Source of the DNA: Pseudonocardia ammonioxydans
GTDB lineage: Bacteria; Actinomycetota; Actinomycetes; Mycobacteriales; Pseudonocardiaceae
Direction: 5' to 3'
NCBI RefSeq assembly: GCF_900115005.1
Contig: NZ_FOUY01000009.1
Coordinates: 62,001 to 126,000 of the forward strand
DNA: 64,000 bases
Made by a program: the position numbers and the translations under genes. This document shows, in pieces, positions 31,889 through 40,177 of the stretch; within the stretch, counting starts at the first letter, position 1; every line of letters begins with the position of its first letter. The notes beneath the pieces were generated by a model that searched no databases, was not told the DNA's origin, and saw only the letters and a list, made by a program, of their open reading frames with translations.

Positions 31889-32587
31889 TCAGCTCCCGGA
31901 CGATCCGGACGAGCCCGAGGTGCCGTAGGACGAGCTGCCGCCCACCCCGAGGCCACCGCGGGAGATCGTGCTGCCGGAGGTGCCGCTGCGGACCGTGGTG
32001 CCGCTCTTCGACGCCGCGGGCGGCGGGGTCACCGAGCCGCCGGTGGCGACCTGGCCGACGCTGCCGGTGCTGCCGTAGTTGTAGTGGTACTGGCGCCCAC
32101 CGCCGCCGAGGAAGATCGGCACGAAGGCGAACCCGCCGCCACCGGTGGCGACCTGGCCCTCCCGCGCCGGGTCACCCGCGCAGTTCTCGTCCGGGACGAC
32201 CACCCCGGCGTCGTCGACGCACTGCGCGACGATCTCCTCGTCGGGGCTGGAGGCGGCGTAGACCGCGGCGATCAGCGCGACGACGCCGATGGTGGCGCCG
32301 GTGCCGATCAGCACCCGCTTGGTCTTCTTCGAGCGCGCCTCCTTGAGGCGCACCGCCTCGCGGTCGGCACGCACCTTCTGCTCACGGGCGCGCTTCTCCG
32401 CGAGCGTGGGTTCGCGCGGTGCGGTGGTCTCGTCCTGGTGCCGGATCCGGCCCCGTGGCGCGTCCCCGCCCGCACCGGCCTGCGGCATCCCGGTCGTCGG
32501 CGTGTCGTCGCCGGCCCCGGTGGCGCCGCCGGGTCCTGTCGCGTCCCGCTCCGGGCCGCCGTCGGCCGAGTGCCGTCCGTCGGTCAT
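31889..32587 (-). CDS. YgiB/YjfM-like membrane protein with Gly/Ser-rich tail
   Basis: A 232-residue protein: a charged N-terminus, one helix near residues 92-110, then an extracytoplasmic segment with CVDDAGVVVPDENC, where the two Cys could form a disulfide, and a GGGGRQYHYNYG segment similar to DUF1190/YgiB proteins. The last ~60 residues are Gly, Ser and Thr. In E. coli YgiB and YjfM are encoded next to YgiC and YjfC, and the same pairing holds here with only 3 bases between genes. The family match rests on the Cys pair, the aromatic Gly-Tyr segment and gene context, so it is less sure than its neighbours. Confidence 0.72.
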   Translation of the reverse strand: MTDGRHSADGGPERDATGPGGATGAGDDTPTTGMPQAGAGGDAPRGRIRHQDETTAPREPTLAEKRAREQKVRADREAVRLKEARSKKTKRVLIGTGATIGVVALIAAVYAASSPDEEIVAQCVDDAGVVVPDENCAGDPAREGQVATGGGGFAFVPIFLGGGGRQYHYNYGSTGSVGQVATGGSVTPPPAASKSGTTVRSGTSGSTISRGGLGVGGSSSYGTSGSSGSSGS

Positions 32588-32830
32588 CGATGATCACCCA
32601 TCACGTCACATCCCCCCGGCCCGAACCGTACCGGTCGGCCCCGACGACCCGCGGCCCGGAGCGGATCTCGATTCGGCTGCGGTTGGGCGCGTCGCACGCC
32701 GACGGCCGGCTGCCGGTGGTCGACGACCCCGTCCGGGACACCCCCGGCGGCTGCTCGTTCACAGCACACCGCCGACCGATGACCGCGCCGGGACACGGCC
32801 GACCGGGAAGCCGGGCGACCGGGCGGCATC

Positions 32831-34381
32831 ATGGGTTCCGCCATGGATCCCAGCTCCCCTGCCGGCTCCGCTCCCCGGCGGCCCGACGAGACCGGTACCG
32901 ACGTGGCCGAGGAGGCCTACGACGGGTACGACGGTCGCTACGCGCGGGCCGGCGGCGGCCCGACGGTGCTGTCGCGCCCGGAAGCGGTCTCGGCCCCGGA
33001 AACGGTGTCGCGACCGGAGGCGCCGGCCCCGGAAGCGACGGCAGTCCCGGAAACGGCGTCGGCCCCGGGAGCGACGGCCGCGACCCCGGTGGCACCGACC
33101 CGCGCGACCCCGGTGGCACCGACCCGCGCGACCCCGGTGGCACCGACCCGGCGACGCCGGCGCGCCGCCGACGCGGCCCCGGACGGCAACGGCACCGGGG
33201 ACGGCGCCGCCGACGGCACCCGGGTCACCACGGACCGGGGCGGACGACGCGGGCGCCCGAGCGGCCCCCGGCGGGTCGGGGTCGGGATCCTCGTCGGCGC
33301 GTTCCTGATGTTCGCCGTGGCGGCACTGGACTCGGTGCTCGGCGCCGAGGTCCCGGTACTGGGCTCGTTCGCCTCCTCGGGCGTGCCGCCGCGGGCGGAG
33401 GAACCACCGCCCCTGCCGCCGCCCCCGGACACCGCGGGCACCTGCCTGAACTGGGAGCGCTCCGACGCGACCGACACCGCGGCCGTGAACTGCGCGCAGC
33501 CGCACAAGTTCGAGCAGGCGGGCCGGGTCGAGCTCGCCGACCAGCCGGTGTTCCCCTCGGACGAGGCCTGGCAGACGCTCGTCTCCGATCGCTGCACGCC
33601 GGTCGTCACCCGGTATCTCGACAACAAGTTCGACCCGGACGGCAAGTTCCGGGTCGGCGCGCTGAAGCCGTCGCAGGCCCGGTGGGACGAGGGCGACCGG
33701 GGCATGCGCTGCGGCCTGCAGACCGCCTCGCGCAGCGGCTCCATGCTCCCGATCACCGGCAAGGTCGCCGAGCAGGACCAGTCGGCGGTCCAGCAGGCCG
33801 GCACCTGCCTGGCCATCGACGGCCGCACCGTCGGCGACCCGACCGGCTGCGGCGGGCCGCACGCCGCCGAGGTGGTCGGCGTGGTCGATCTGGGCACCGA
33901 GTTCCCGGAGGAGTTCCCCGCGGTCGAGGACCAGGACGAGTTCCTCCAGCCGGCCTGCACGACGGCGGCCAACGAGTTCGCCGGCAACGACAAGGTGATC
34001 GGCGAGAAGGGCCTGACCGTCTACTGGGGCAACCTCTCGGAGGAGTCCTGGAAGGCCGGCAGCCGCAAGGTCAACTGCAACATCGGCACCCTGCTGCCCG
34101 ACGGCAGCGGCTTCGCCTCCCTCACCGGATCGGTGAAGGGCAACCTGGTGGTCGCCGGCCAGTCCGCGCCGCCCGCGGCGACGCCACCGGGGGCCCCGTC
34201 CGCACCCGGATCTCCGGCCGCACCGACCGGCCCGGCCGACCCCGCGGCACCGTCGGCCCCCGCCGACGGCTCGGCGGAGCCCTCCGGCCGGCCCGGCAGC
34301 GAGCAGCCCACCGCCCCCGGTGCACCGCCGACGCCGGACCTGGACATCCCGCCCGGCCTGCCCGGGCTCGGCGACGACTGA
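32831..34381 (+). CDS. Septum formation family membrane protein
   Basis: A 516-residue protein. Residues 1-145 are low complexity (Pro/Ala/Thr/Glu with an 8-residue repeat ATPVAPTR), then comes one helix at about 150-170. The extracytoplasmic part has DTAGTCLNWERSD, NCAQPHKFEQAGRV and a second copy AGTCLAID with CGGPHAAEVVGVV; these Cys-containing repeats with a PH-x-x-E core define the Septum_form domain. The last ~85 residues are Pro/Gly-rich. It may be a divisome-associated or wall-region protein. The ATG at 32831 is used; a second in-frame ATG is at 32843. The next gene starts 5 bases after its stop. Confidence 0.83.
   Translation: MGSAMDPSSPAGSAPRRPDETGTDVAEEAYDGYDGRYARAGGGPTVLSRPEAVSAPETVSRPEAPAPEATAVPETASAPGATAATPVAPTRATPVAPTRATPVAPTRRRRRAADAAPDGNGTGDGAADGTRVTTDRGGRRGRPSGPRRVGVGILVGAFLMFAVAALDSVLGAEVPVLGSFASSGVPPRAEEPPPLPPPPDTAGTCLNWERSDATDTAAVNCAQPHKFEQAGRVELADQPVFPSDEAWQTLVSDRCTPVVTRYLDNKFDPDGKFRVGALKPSQARWDEGDRGMRCGLQTASRSGSMLPITGKVAEQDQSAVQQAGTCLAIDGRTVGDPTGCGGPHAAEVVGVVDLGTEFPEEFPAVEDQDEFLQPACTTAANEFAGNDKVIGEKGLTVYWGNLSEESWKAGSRKVNCNIGTLLPDGSGFASLTGSVKGNLVVAGQSAPPAATPPGAPSAPGSPAAPTGPADPAAPSAPADGSAEPSGRPGSEQPTAPGAPPTPDLDIPPGLPGLGDD
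33080..33151 (+). repeat. Three tandem 24-bp repeats in a coding region
   Basis: Units at 33080-33103, 33104-33127 and 33128-33151 are identical except for the last base. They encode three copies of ATPVAPTR in the cytoplasmic N-terminal part of the septum formation protein. Copy number is likely to vary between strains. Confidence 0.9.
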
Positions 34382-34385
34382 GGCC

Positions 34386-34736
34386 GTGCCGGTAGCGATG
34401 CCGCCGGACCGGTTCGACGAGCTGGTCGGCGACGCCCTGGACCTGGTCCCGGAGGAGCTCGCGGCGGCGATGGACAACGTCGTCGTCCTGGTCGAGCCGC
34501 GCCACCCGGAGGAGCCGGAGCTGCTCGGGCTGTACGAGGGCGTCGCGCTGACCGAACGGACCGCCGACTACGCCGGCGAGCTGCCGGACCGGATCACCGT
34601 CTACCGCGACGCGGTGCTGGAGATGTGCGCCGACGAGGACGAGGTCGTCGACGAGGTCGCGATCACCGTCGTGCACGAGATCGCGCACCACTTCGGCATC
34701 CCCGAGGATCGGCTGCACGAGCTGGGCTGGGGCTGA
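34386..34736 (+). CDS. Small zincin-like metallopeptidase
   Basis: A 116-residue protein of the minimal MTAB/COG3824 zincin type. VVHEIAHHFGIPEDRLHELG near the C-terminus gives the HExxHxxG zinc motif with the third ligand His a few residues later. An acidic N-terminal helical half (FDELVGDALDLVPEEL) precedes it. It is cytoplasmic; members are thought to be proteases or toxin-like hydrolases, but the target is unknown. GTG at 34386 or ATG at 34398 could be the start; neither has a strong ribosome site. It lies 4 bases downstream of the septum formation gene and is probably cotranscribed. Confidence 0.83.
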   Translation: MPVAMPPDRFDELVGDALDLVPEELAAAMDNVVVLVEPRHPEEPELLGLYEGVALTERTADYAGELPDRITVYRDAVLEMCADEDEVVDEVAITVVHEIAHHFGIPEDRLHELGWG

Positions 34737-34738
34737 CC

Positions 34739-34757
34739 GCCCCGCCGCCGGCGGGGC
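34739..34757. terminator. GC-rich palindrome between convergent genes
   Basis: GCCCCGCCG and CGGCGGGGC flank a single C, with further GC repeats to 34778. It lies between stops at 34736 (plus) and 34781 (minus). Confidence 0.5.
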
Positions 34758-34780
34758 CCTGCTCGTCGGCGGGGCACTGC

Positions 34781-35527
34781 TCAGTGCTGGGAGCGCGCCT
34801 GCTCCGGCATCGGGTCCCACAGCTCGCGGGTCCAGCCGTCCGGGTCGCGGCGCAGCACCACCCGGCCGGTGTTCGGGATCGGGTGGTCCCGGCCGAAGCC
34901 CGCGTCCGGCCGGCCCGGCGAGGAGCCGTCCCGGCCACCGAGCAGGGCCTGGGTGAGGAGCCGGATCGCGGCGCCGTGGCTGACCACCGCGAACGCGCCG
35001 GACCCGCCCCCGCCCAGCACGTCGGCGACGTCGGGCAGGAAGCGGTCCCACACGTCGCGGGCGGACTCACCGCCGGGCATCGGGCGCTCGACGTCGCCGA
35101 GCCACCAGCCGTCGAAGATCTCGTCGAAGATCTCCCGGGCCTCGGCGTCGTCCCGGTTGTCCAGGTCACCGACGAAGACCTCGTGCGCCCCGGGGAGCAG
35201 CCGGACGTCCAGGCCGAGCGCGTCGGCGATCGGGGCGGCCGTCTCCCGGGCGCGGGTGGCGCGCGAGGTGTGCAGCGCGCGTATCGGCCAGCCGGCGAGC
35301 AGCCCCGCGACCTCGCGCGCCTGCCCGTGACCGACCTCGTCGAGCGACGGGCCGGGCACCCTCGTGTCGAGCGCGTGCCGGACGTTGGACGGCGTGCGGC
35401 CGTGCCGGACCAGCACGAGCCGGGTCGCGCCGTCGTCCGGCGGAACCTCCGGCGCGCGGGACGCGGCCCGCACCGCGGCGAAGGACGCGGCACCGTCGTG
35501 GTCGTCGTCGGGGGCGTGCCCGGTCAC
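34781..35527 (-). CDS. Histidine phosphatase family protein (phosphoglycerate mutase-like)
   Basis: A 248-residue protein. LVLVRHGRTPSN near residue 38 has the catalytic RHGxTxxN motif, RATRARET the second Arg region, and AVVSHGAAIRLL the second catalytic His near residue 185. It is a soluble phosphatase of unspecified substrate. The GTG start overlaps the pheA stop as GTGA; this pheA-phosphatase pairing recurs in actinobacteria. Confidence 0.88.
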   Translation of the reverse strand: MTGHAPDDDHDGAASFAAVRAASRAPEVPPDDGATRLVLVRHGRTPSNVRHALDTRVPGPSLDEVGHGQAREVAGLLAGWPIRALHTSRATRARETAAPIADALGLDVRLLPGAHEVFVGDLDNRDDAEAREIFDEIFDGWWLGDVERPMPGGESARDVWDRFLPDVADVLGGGGSGAFAVVSHGAAIRLLTQALLGGRDGSSPGRPDAGFGRDHPIPNTGRVVLRRDPDGWTRELWDPMPEQARSQH

Positions 35528-36477
35528 GTTCCGGCTCCTTCCCTGATCGCGGCGAGCCAGCGCTCGGACGCGGCGTAGTCGTCGAGGGTGGCGGCGGCGG
35601 GCGGCACCACCGGGCTGCCCGAGCCCGCGACCGGTGCCGGCTCGTCCGACCTGGGGAACGAGCCGAGGTAGCGCAGCTGGTCGCACCGGCGGTGCAGCGC
35701 GGCGAGCGCCTCGCCCATCGCCGGCTCCGCGACGTGACCGGAGCAGTCCAGGTGGAACCAGTACTCGGCGTGCCGGTCCTTCACCGGCCGGGACTCGATC
35801 CGGGTCAGGTCGATCCCGCGCACCGACAGCTCGGTGAGCAGGCCGAGCAGGGTGCCCGGCCGGTTCGTCGTCGTCGCGGCGAGGGTCGTGCGGTCCCACC
35901 CGGTCGGCGCCGTCGGGGGGCCGGGCCGGGTGAGCAGGACGAAGCGGGTGACCGCGCCGGGGTTGTCGGCGATGTCGTCGGCCAGCACCGCGAGCCCGTG
36001 CTGGGTCGCGGCGAGCGGGGCGGCGACCGCGGCGTCCACCTCCCCGCGGGCGGCCTGCGCGGCGGCCTCGGCGGTCGACGAGCTGACCCGCACCTCGGCG
36101 CCGGGCAGGTGCGCCGCCAGCCAGCCGCGGGTCTGGGCGATGCCGTGCCCGTGCGAGGCGACCGTGCGGATCTCCCGGAACCCGGTTCCCGCGGCGCCCA
36201 TCAGGCAGAACCGGACCGCGATCCGCGCCTCCCGGCCGATCACCAGCGGCGGGTCCTCGACCAGGCCGTCGAGCACGGGTGGGACGGCCCCCTCCACGGT
36301 GTTCTCGATCGGCACGCAGCCGGCGTCGACCGACCCGTCCCGGACGGCCGCGAGGACCGCGGGCGCGCCGGGCAGCGGGACCAGCTCAGCGTCGTGCGAC
36401 TCCGGCATCGTGCGGAGCGCCTGCTCGGTGAACGTGGCGTGCGGGCCCAGGAAACCCAGCCGGAGCCGACTCGGCAC
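35524..36477 (-). CDS. pheA: Prephenate dehydratase
   Basis: A 317-residue monofunctional enzyme that converts prephenate to phenylpyruvate. LRLGFLGPHATFTEQALRTM starts the periplasmic-binding-like catalytic domain, VPIENTVEGAVPPVLDGL follows, and AVTRFVLLTRP contains the catalytic Thr-Arg-Phe. Residues ~200-280 form the ACT domain, with TTTNRPGTLLGLLTEL and the allosteric Phe-binding ESRP motif, so feedback control by phenylalanine is expected. There are no chorismate mutase residues. The last ~40 residues are a Pro/Ala-rich addition. The GTG start is 2 bases after the upstream gene. Confidence 0.94.
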   Translation of the reverse strand: MPSRLRLGFLGPHATFTEQALRTMPESHDAELVPLPGAPAVLAAVRDGSVDAGCVPIENTVEGAVPPVLDGLVEDPPLVIGREARIAVRFCLMGAAGTGFREIRTVASHGHGIAQTRGWLAAHLPGAEVRVSSSTAEAAAQAARGEVDAAVAAPLAATQHGLAVLADDIADNPGAVTRFVLLTRPGPPTAPTGWDRTTLAATTTNRPGTLLGLLTELSVRGIDLTRIESRPVKDRHAEYWFHLDCSGHVAEPAMGEALAALHRRCDQLRYLGSFPRSDEPAPVAGSGSPVVPPAAATLDDYAASERWLAAIREGAGT

Positions 36478-36479
36478 GG

Positions 36480-37388
36480 TCAGTCCAGCAACCCGAGCGC
36501 GACCAGGTCGGCGATCGGCACCGGGTCCGGGTCCACGCCGCAGCGCGGCAGCACGGTCCGGACCTGCTCGACGGCGGCCTCGGGGAGCTCGTCGAGCTCG
36601 CGGGCGAGCGCCTCGCCGTCGGTGGACTCCAGGGCGTCCTCGACCGGGTCCGGCGACACGCTGACCCCGATCATCCGGGCGACGGCGACGATCAGGTTGA
36701 GCAGGCCGTGCCGGCCGCGGGGCACCGCGTCGGACGGGGCCTCGCGGACGATCCGGTCGAGCCCCTGCGCCGAGATCCCGCCGGTCCCGCTCTCCAGGCC
36801 GGCCTGCAGGAAGCGGTGCAGGTCGCCGATCTCGGGCACGTCCGACGTCCGCGGCCCACCCATCCGGATCTTGGGGGTGCAGCCGTGCTCGGCGACCTTG
36901 CGGACCGCGGCGAGCCACGCCTCGGTCCCCTCCTCGTCGCCCTCGACCGGGCGGCGCGGCTCGACGACCGGCGTCACGTCGTCGGGCACGAACTCGGAGA
37001 CACGCTCCAGCCAGATGCCGTCGACGTCCGGCGGGGCGGCGCACTCGACGGTGCTCGGGGTGAGCAGGCTGGAGCGGGAGAACACGGTCGACAGGGCCTT
37101 GGGCACCGCACCCAGGCCGGTGTCCACGACCAGGGCGAGATCGGCCGGCCGGTTCGGCGCGGACCGGGCGAGTTCGGTGACCACGGCGGGCAGCTGCGAG
37201 GCCGGGCAGACCAACCGCCCGACGAGGCCTCCGTAGTGACCGTCGCGGGCGGCGAGGTAGCGCGACACCACGGCATCGACACCCGGCGCGACGGTCCGTG
37301 GCTGCAGCAGGCTGGTGTCGTCGACCAGCGCGGCCAGCAGCGGACGGATCGGCCACGGGTCGGCAGCGGAACCCGAGGGCACGGTCAT
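36480..37388 (-). CDS. Conserved protein of unknown function in the pheA operon
   Basis: A 302-residue protein without helices or a recognised domain. WPIRPLLAALVDDTSLLQPR near the N-terminus, LARSAPNRPADLALVVDTGL, GCTPKIRMGGPRTSDVPEIG and HGLLNLIVAVARMIG look like conserved alpha/beta segments. The pattern of alternating hydrophobic strands with short loops suggests a TIM-barrel-like or Rossmann-like fold, but no catalytic motif stands out. It is the first gene of an operon with pheA (2-base gap) and the phosphatase. The ATG at 37388 is used; a GTG one codon earlier is possible. No function is proposed. Confidence 0.7.
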   Translation of the reverse strand: MTVPSGSAADPWPIRPLLAALVDDTSLLQPRTVAPGVDAVVSRYLAARDGHYGGLVGRLVCPASQLPAVVTELARSAPNRPADLALVVDTGLGAVPKALSTVFSRSSLLTPSTVECAAPPDVDGIWLERVSEFVPDDVTPVVEPRRPVEGDEEGTEAWLAAVRKVAEHGCTPKIRMGGPRTSDVPEIGDLHRFLQAGLESGTGGISAQGLDRIVREAPSDAVPRGRHGLLNLIVAVARMIGVSVSPDPVEDALESTDGEALARELDELPEAAVEQVRTVLPRCGVDPDPVPIADLVALGLLD

Positions 37389-37496
37389 CACGTCCGGAGA
37401 CGCTAACGGTCGGGTCACGGCACGCCGACAACGGGGGTTCTCCGCTGCGGGCGCGACCACACCGACCGGGGGTGGACAGGCGACGCTCAGTCCTGT

Positions 37497-37515
37497 TTAG
37501 GTAAGGGTTACCTAA
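37497..37515. promoter_or_regulatory. Iron box (DtxR/IdeR-type operator)
   Basis: TTAGGTAAGGGTTACCTAA is a 19-bp near-perfect palindrome and a close match to the actinobacterial consensus TTAGGTTAGGCTAACCTAA. It ends 11 bases before the GTG of the DUF2470 gene, so iron-loaded repressor would block transcription start and expression should rise in low iron. Confidence 0.85.
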
Positions 37516-37526
37516 TGGAGGTGAGA

Positions 37527-38312
37527 GTGGGAACCACCCGCACGCGCCGCCCGCCGACGCCCGCCGTCGCCGAGCGCGCCCGCAGCCTGGTCACCCGTGG
37601 CGCTCGCGCCGCGCTCGTCGGCACCGGCGAGCCGGAGCCCTGCATACCGCTGATGCACCACACCTGGCCGAACGGCACGACCGATCTGCTGCTGCCCGAC
37701 GACCACGTGGTGCGTGACCGGGCCCGGCACTCGGCCGACGGCCTGCCGGTGATGCTCGAGCTGACCGGGATGACCCCGGTCCCGCTCGCCGAGCCGGTAC
37801 GCGAGCTGCTGTGGCTGCTGGGCCGGCTGCACGAGCCGGACGCGCGGACCGGCCGCGAGCGGGCCCTGCGGCTGGCCGAGAAGGCGCCGCACCCGAACCT
37901 GCTCGACGCCGGGCGGGGCGCGACCCTGCTGCGGCTGCACCCGTCGTCGGCGGTCTACTCCGACGCCGAGGGCTGCGCGCCGGTCTCGCCGACCGAGCTG
38001 GCGGCCGCCGACCCGGACCCGTTCTGCCAGGTCGAGCACGCCTGGCTGGAGCACCTCGACCAGGCCCACCCGGAGATGCTCTGCGCACTGCGCAGGCACC
38101 TGCCGCAGGTACTGCGGGACGCGGGCGGCACGGCGGGCCGGATCCGCCCGATCGGGGTCGACCGGTTCGGCGTACGGGTGCGGGTACCGGCACCCGGCGG
38201 GACGCAGGACGTCCGGCTCGCGTTCTCCGCGGAGGCCACCACCCCCGCCGAGCTGCAGAAGCGGTTCGCGGAGCTGGTCGGCTGCCCGGCCGGGCGCTCG
38301 CTAGACGTGTGA
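37527..38312 (+). CDS. DUF2470 domain protein, iron-regulated, heme-utilisation-like
   Basis: A 261-residue soluble protein. The N-terminal half (PEPCIPLMHHTWPNGTTDLL, VMLELTGMTPVPLAEPVREL) resembles the split-barrel part of HugZ/heme-oxygenase-like proteins. The last ~90 residues (QAHPEMLCALRRHL, IGVDRFGVRVRVP, DVRLAFSAEATTPAELQKRF) are the DUF2470 domain, in which a conserved His/Cys region may touch heme or iron. The GTG at 37527 is preferred because GGAGG (37517-37521) lies 5 bases upstream; the ATG at 37515 has no ribosome site and overlaps the iron box. A role in iron or heme acquisition is inferred. Its 3' end overlaps the convergent gene by 12 bases. Confidence 0.82.
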   Translation: MGTTRTRRPPTPAVAERARSLVTRGARAALVGTGEPEPCIPLMHHTWPNGTTDLLLPDDHVVRDRARHSADGLPVMLELTGMTPVPLAEPVRELLWLLGRLHEPDARTGRERALRLAEKAPHPNLLDAGRGATLLRLHPSSAVYSDAEGCAPVSPTELAAADPDPFCQVEHAWLEHLDQAHPEMLCALRRHLPQVLRDAGGTAGRIRPIGVDRFGVRVRVPAPGGTQDVRLAFSAEATTPAELQKRFAELVGCPAGRSLDV

Positions 38313-38630
38313 CCCGGGCGCGGCGAGGTGCTCGTTCTGCACCTTGTGCGTCACCTTGCGCTCGGCGACGAACGACGCGACCGGGATCGTGCCCGCCGCC
38401 AGGATGACGACGGCGAACAGCGGCTTCCAGCGGCACCGCTCGGCCAGGATCAGCGTGCACACGATGTAGATCATGTACAGGAAGCCGTGCACCATGCCGA
38501 TCGCCGCGACCGGGCCCGGCTCGCCGAAGATGTACTTCGCGGGCATCGCGTAGAAGGTCAGCAACAGCAGACCCACACCCGTGACCCAGGCCGAGATCCG
38601 GAAGGCCTTGAGCGCTCCTGCGACGGTCAC
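38301..38630 (-). CDS. DUF3817 membrane protein
   Basis: A 109-residue protein with three helices; FRISAWVTGVGLLLLTFYAM, VAAIGMVHGFLYMIYIVCTL and RWKPLFAVVILAAGTIPVAS are typical of DUF3817, including the membrane-embedded HGF. The tail ERKVTHKVQN is basic. Function is unknown. The GTG start overlaps the upstream stop (GTGA), and the last codons overlap the plus-strand DUF2470 gene by 12 bases. Confidence 0.87.
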   Translation of the reverse strand: MTVAGALKAFRISAWVTGVGLLLLTFYAMPAKYIFGEPGPVAAIGMVHGFLYMIYIVCTLILAERCRWKPLFAVVILAAGTIPVASFVAERKVTHKVQNEHLAAPGSHV

Positions 38631-39199
38631 GAGCTCGTCTCCTCCTGCCGGGCCGCCAGGCGGGCCAGCTCCTCGTTGTAGGCCCGCAGCTGCGGGTCGG
38701 TGGCCCGTGGGGCGCTCACACCGGCCGGGCGGGCGGTGAACGGCGACGGCCGCCCCGAGGACGTCGCGGCCGTCTCGGCCGTCGCGGCCGCCGCGGCCGG
38801 GACGCCGGCGGCCACGGGTGCCGCGGGCTGCGCCGGGACCCCGGACAGCTCGGGCTCCGCCGCCGTCGCGGTGGTGGCGGTGGTGGTGGTCGTGGCCGGG
38901 GCGGTGACAGTCCCGCCGTGGCCGTCCGCCGGGGGCTCGTCCCCACCCGCCTCCTGCTCCCGCAGGCCGGCGACCTCCAGGCGCAGGAACCGCCACCACA
39001 TCACGCCGAAGAAGATCGCGAACAGCGGCCACTGCAAGCCGTACCCGATGTTCAGCGCGGACCCCATCGCCGACCCGGCCCGCCCCCACTGCCACACGGC
39101 GAGGAAACCGCAGGTGACCATCGCGCCGAGGGTGAGCACGTGCCAGGCCATCCACTTCGGGGACAGCAACAGCCGCATCACACCGACCAGGGTACGCAT
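38627..39199 (-). CDS. Two-helix membrane protein with Ala/Thr-rich cytoplasmic tail
   Basis: A 190-residue protein. MAWHVLTLGAMVTCGFLAVW and GLQWPLFAIFFGVMWWRFLR are two membrane helices in the first 75 residues. A long Ala/Thr/Glu/Pro linker follows, ending in TDPQLRAYNEELARLAARQE, a short amphipathic helix. Small proteins of this kind with a LLLSPKW start are common in actinobacteria and often lie next to DUF3817 genes. No function is known. The ATG at 39199 is used; an ATG at 39178 (starting MRLLLSPKW) fits family lengths equally well. It overlaps the DUF3817 gene as GTGA and is divergent from the CPBP gene. Confidence 0.7.
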   Translation of the reverse strand: MRTLVGVMRLLLSPKWMAWHVLTLGAMVTCGFLAVWQWGRAGSAMGSALNIGYGLQWPLFAIFFGVMWWRFLRLEVAGLREQEAGGDEPPADGHGGTVTAPATTTTTATTATAAEPELSGVPAQPAAPVAAGVPAAAAATAETAATSSGRPSPFTARPAGVSAPRATDPQLRAYNEELARLAARQEETSS

Positions 39200-39233
39200 C
39201 CCGCCGCCGGGCGGCCCTTGCGAGGATCCCCAC

Positions 39234-40058
39234 GTGACGACGACGGCGGGCGGATCCGTGCTCCGGAGCTGGCTGGCCCCCGGGCCGCCGGCGCAACCAC
39301 CGGTCGTCACCGACCGCCGGGAGCGCCGGCTGATCGGCCTCGAGATCGCCGTCGTCGTGACGGTGACGCTCGGCCTGTCCGCGCTGCGCAGCGCGCTCTC
39401 GCTGCTGGAGGCGCTGCTCGCGCCCGCTCCCCTGTCCGAGCAGCAGGTGGCGCTGAACGCACCGGCGTCCACCGACCTCTGGCTCGACCTCGCGTTCCAG
39501 CTGACCCGTGCGCTGCAGCTGGCCGGCTGGGGCGCGCTGGCCGCCTACCTGCTGCTGCGCGCGGGCTTCGCGCTGCGCCGGGTCGGGCTGGACGGGCGGC
39601 GGCCGGGTCGCGACGCGCTGCACTCGGCCGGGCTGGCGGCCCTGATCGGGATCCCGGGGCTGGGGCTGTACCTGCTGGGCCGGCTCGCCGGCATCACGCC
39701 GGACGTCGCCCCGAGCACGCTCACCGACGCCTGGTGGCGGATCCCGGTGCTCGTCGTCTCGGCGGCGGCCAACTCCTGGGCCGAGGAGGTGGTCATGATC
39801 GGCTACCTGCTCACCCGGCTGCGGCAGCTGGGGTTCTCGGAGAACCGGTCGGCGCTCGTCGCGGCCGTGTTGCGCGGGGCCTACCACCTCTATCAGGGGG
39901 TCGGCGCGTTCGTCGGGAACCTCGTCATGGGGCTGGTGTTCGCCCGGTACTGGCAGCGGACGAACCGGCTCTGGCCGCTCGTCGGAGCGCACCTGCTGAT
40001 CGACGTCGTGGCCTTCGTCGGGTACGCCCTGCTGGTGGATGTACTACCGTTCACATAG
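39234..40058 (+). CDS. CPBP-family intramembrane metalloprotease
   Basis: A 274-residue protein with about eight helices. The Abi/CAAX motifs are visible as NSWAEEVVMIGYLLTRLRQL (the Glu-Glu pair), RGAYHLYQGVGAFVGN (first His) and GAHLLIDVVAF (second His and Asp). It is a putative membrane protease related to Rce1. GAGGA lies 7 bases before the GTG start. Targets are unknown; nearby genes do not indicate a bacteriocin or prenylation role. Confidence 0.88.
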   Translation: MTTTAGGSVLRSWLAPGPPAQPPVVTDRRERRLIGLEIAVVVTVTLGLSALRSALSLLEALLAPAPLSEQQVALNAPASTDLWLDLAFQLTRALQLAGWGALAAYLLLRAGFALRRVGLDGRRPGRDALHSAGLAALIGIPGLGLYLLGRLAGITPDVAPSTLTDAWWRIPVLVVSAAANSWAEEVVMIGYLLTRLRQLGFSENRSALVAAVLRGAYHLYQGVGAFVGNLVMGLVFARYWQRTNRLWPLVGAHLLIDVVAFVGYALLVDVLPFT

Positions 40059-40131
40059 GTCCGCCGGACCACCGGAAAAGGGCCCCTCACCTGGGGAAAG
40101 GGGACCCTGTCCTGTTGAGACGAAGGACAAG

Positions 40132-40170
40132 TCTGGAATCACTCCAGATCAGCGCGGACGTGGCTAGCCT
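40132..40170 (+). promoter_or_regulatory. Ferritin promoter region with inverted repeat
   Basis: TCTGGA (40132-40137) and TCCAGA (40143-40148) form a perfect 6-5-6 inverted repeat where a -35 would lie. TAGCCT (40165-40170) is a -10-like box ending 7 bases before the ATG at 40178, with no Shine-Dalgarno, so the message may be leaderless. No iron box is present. Confidence 0.45.
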
Positions 40171-40177
40171 GGTTCTC

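Noticed and set aside
40081..40108. Possible terminator after the CPBP protease gene
   Set aside because: GGGCCCC and GGGGACCC pair only with an internal mismatch and the spacing is poor, so it is not supported as a feature.
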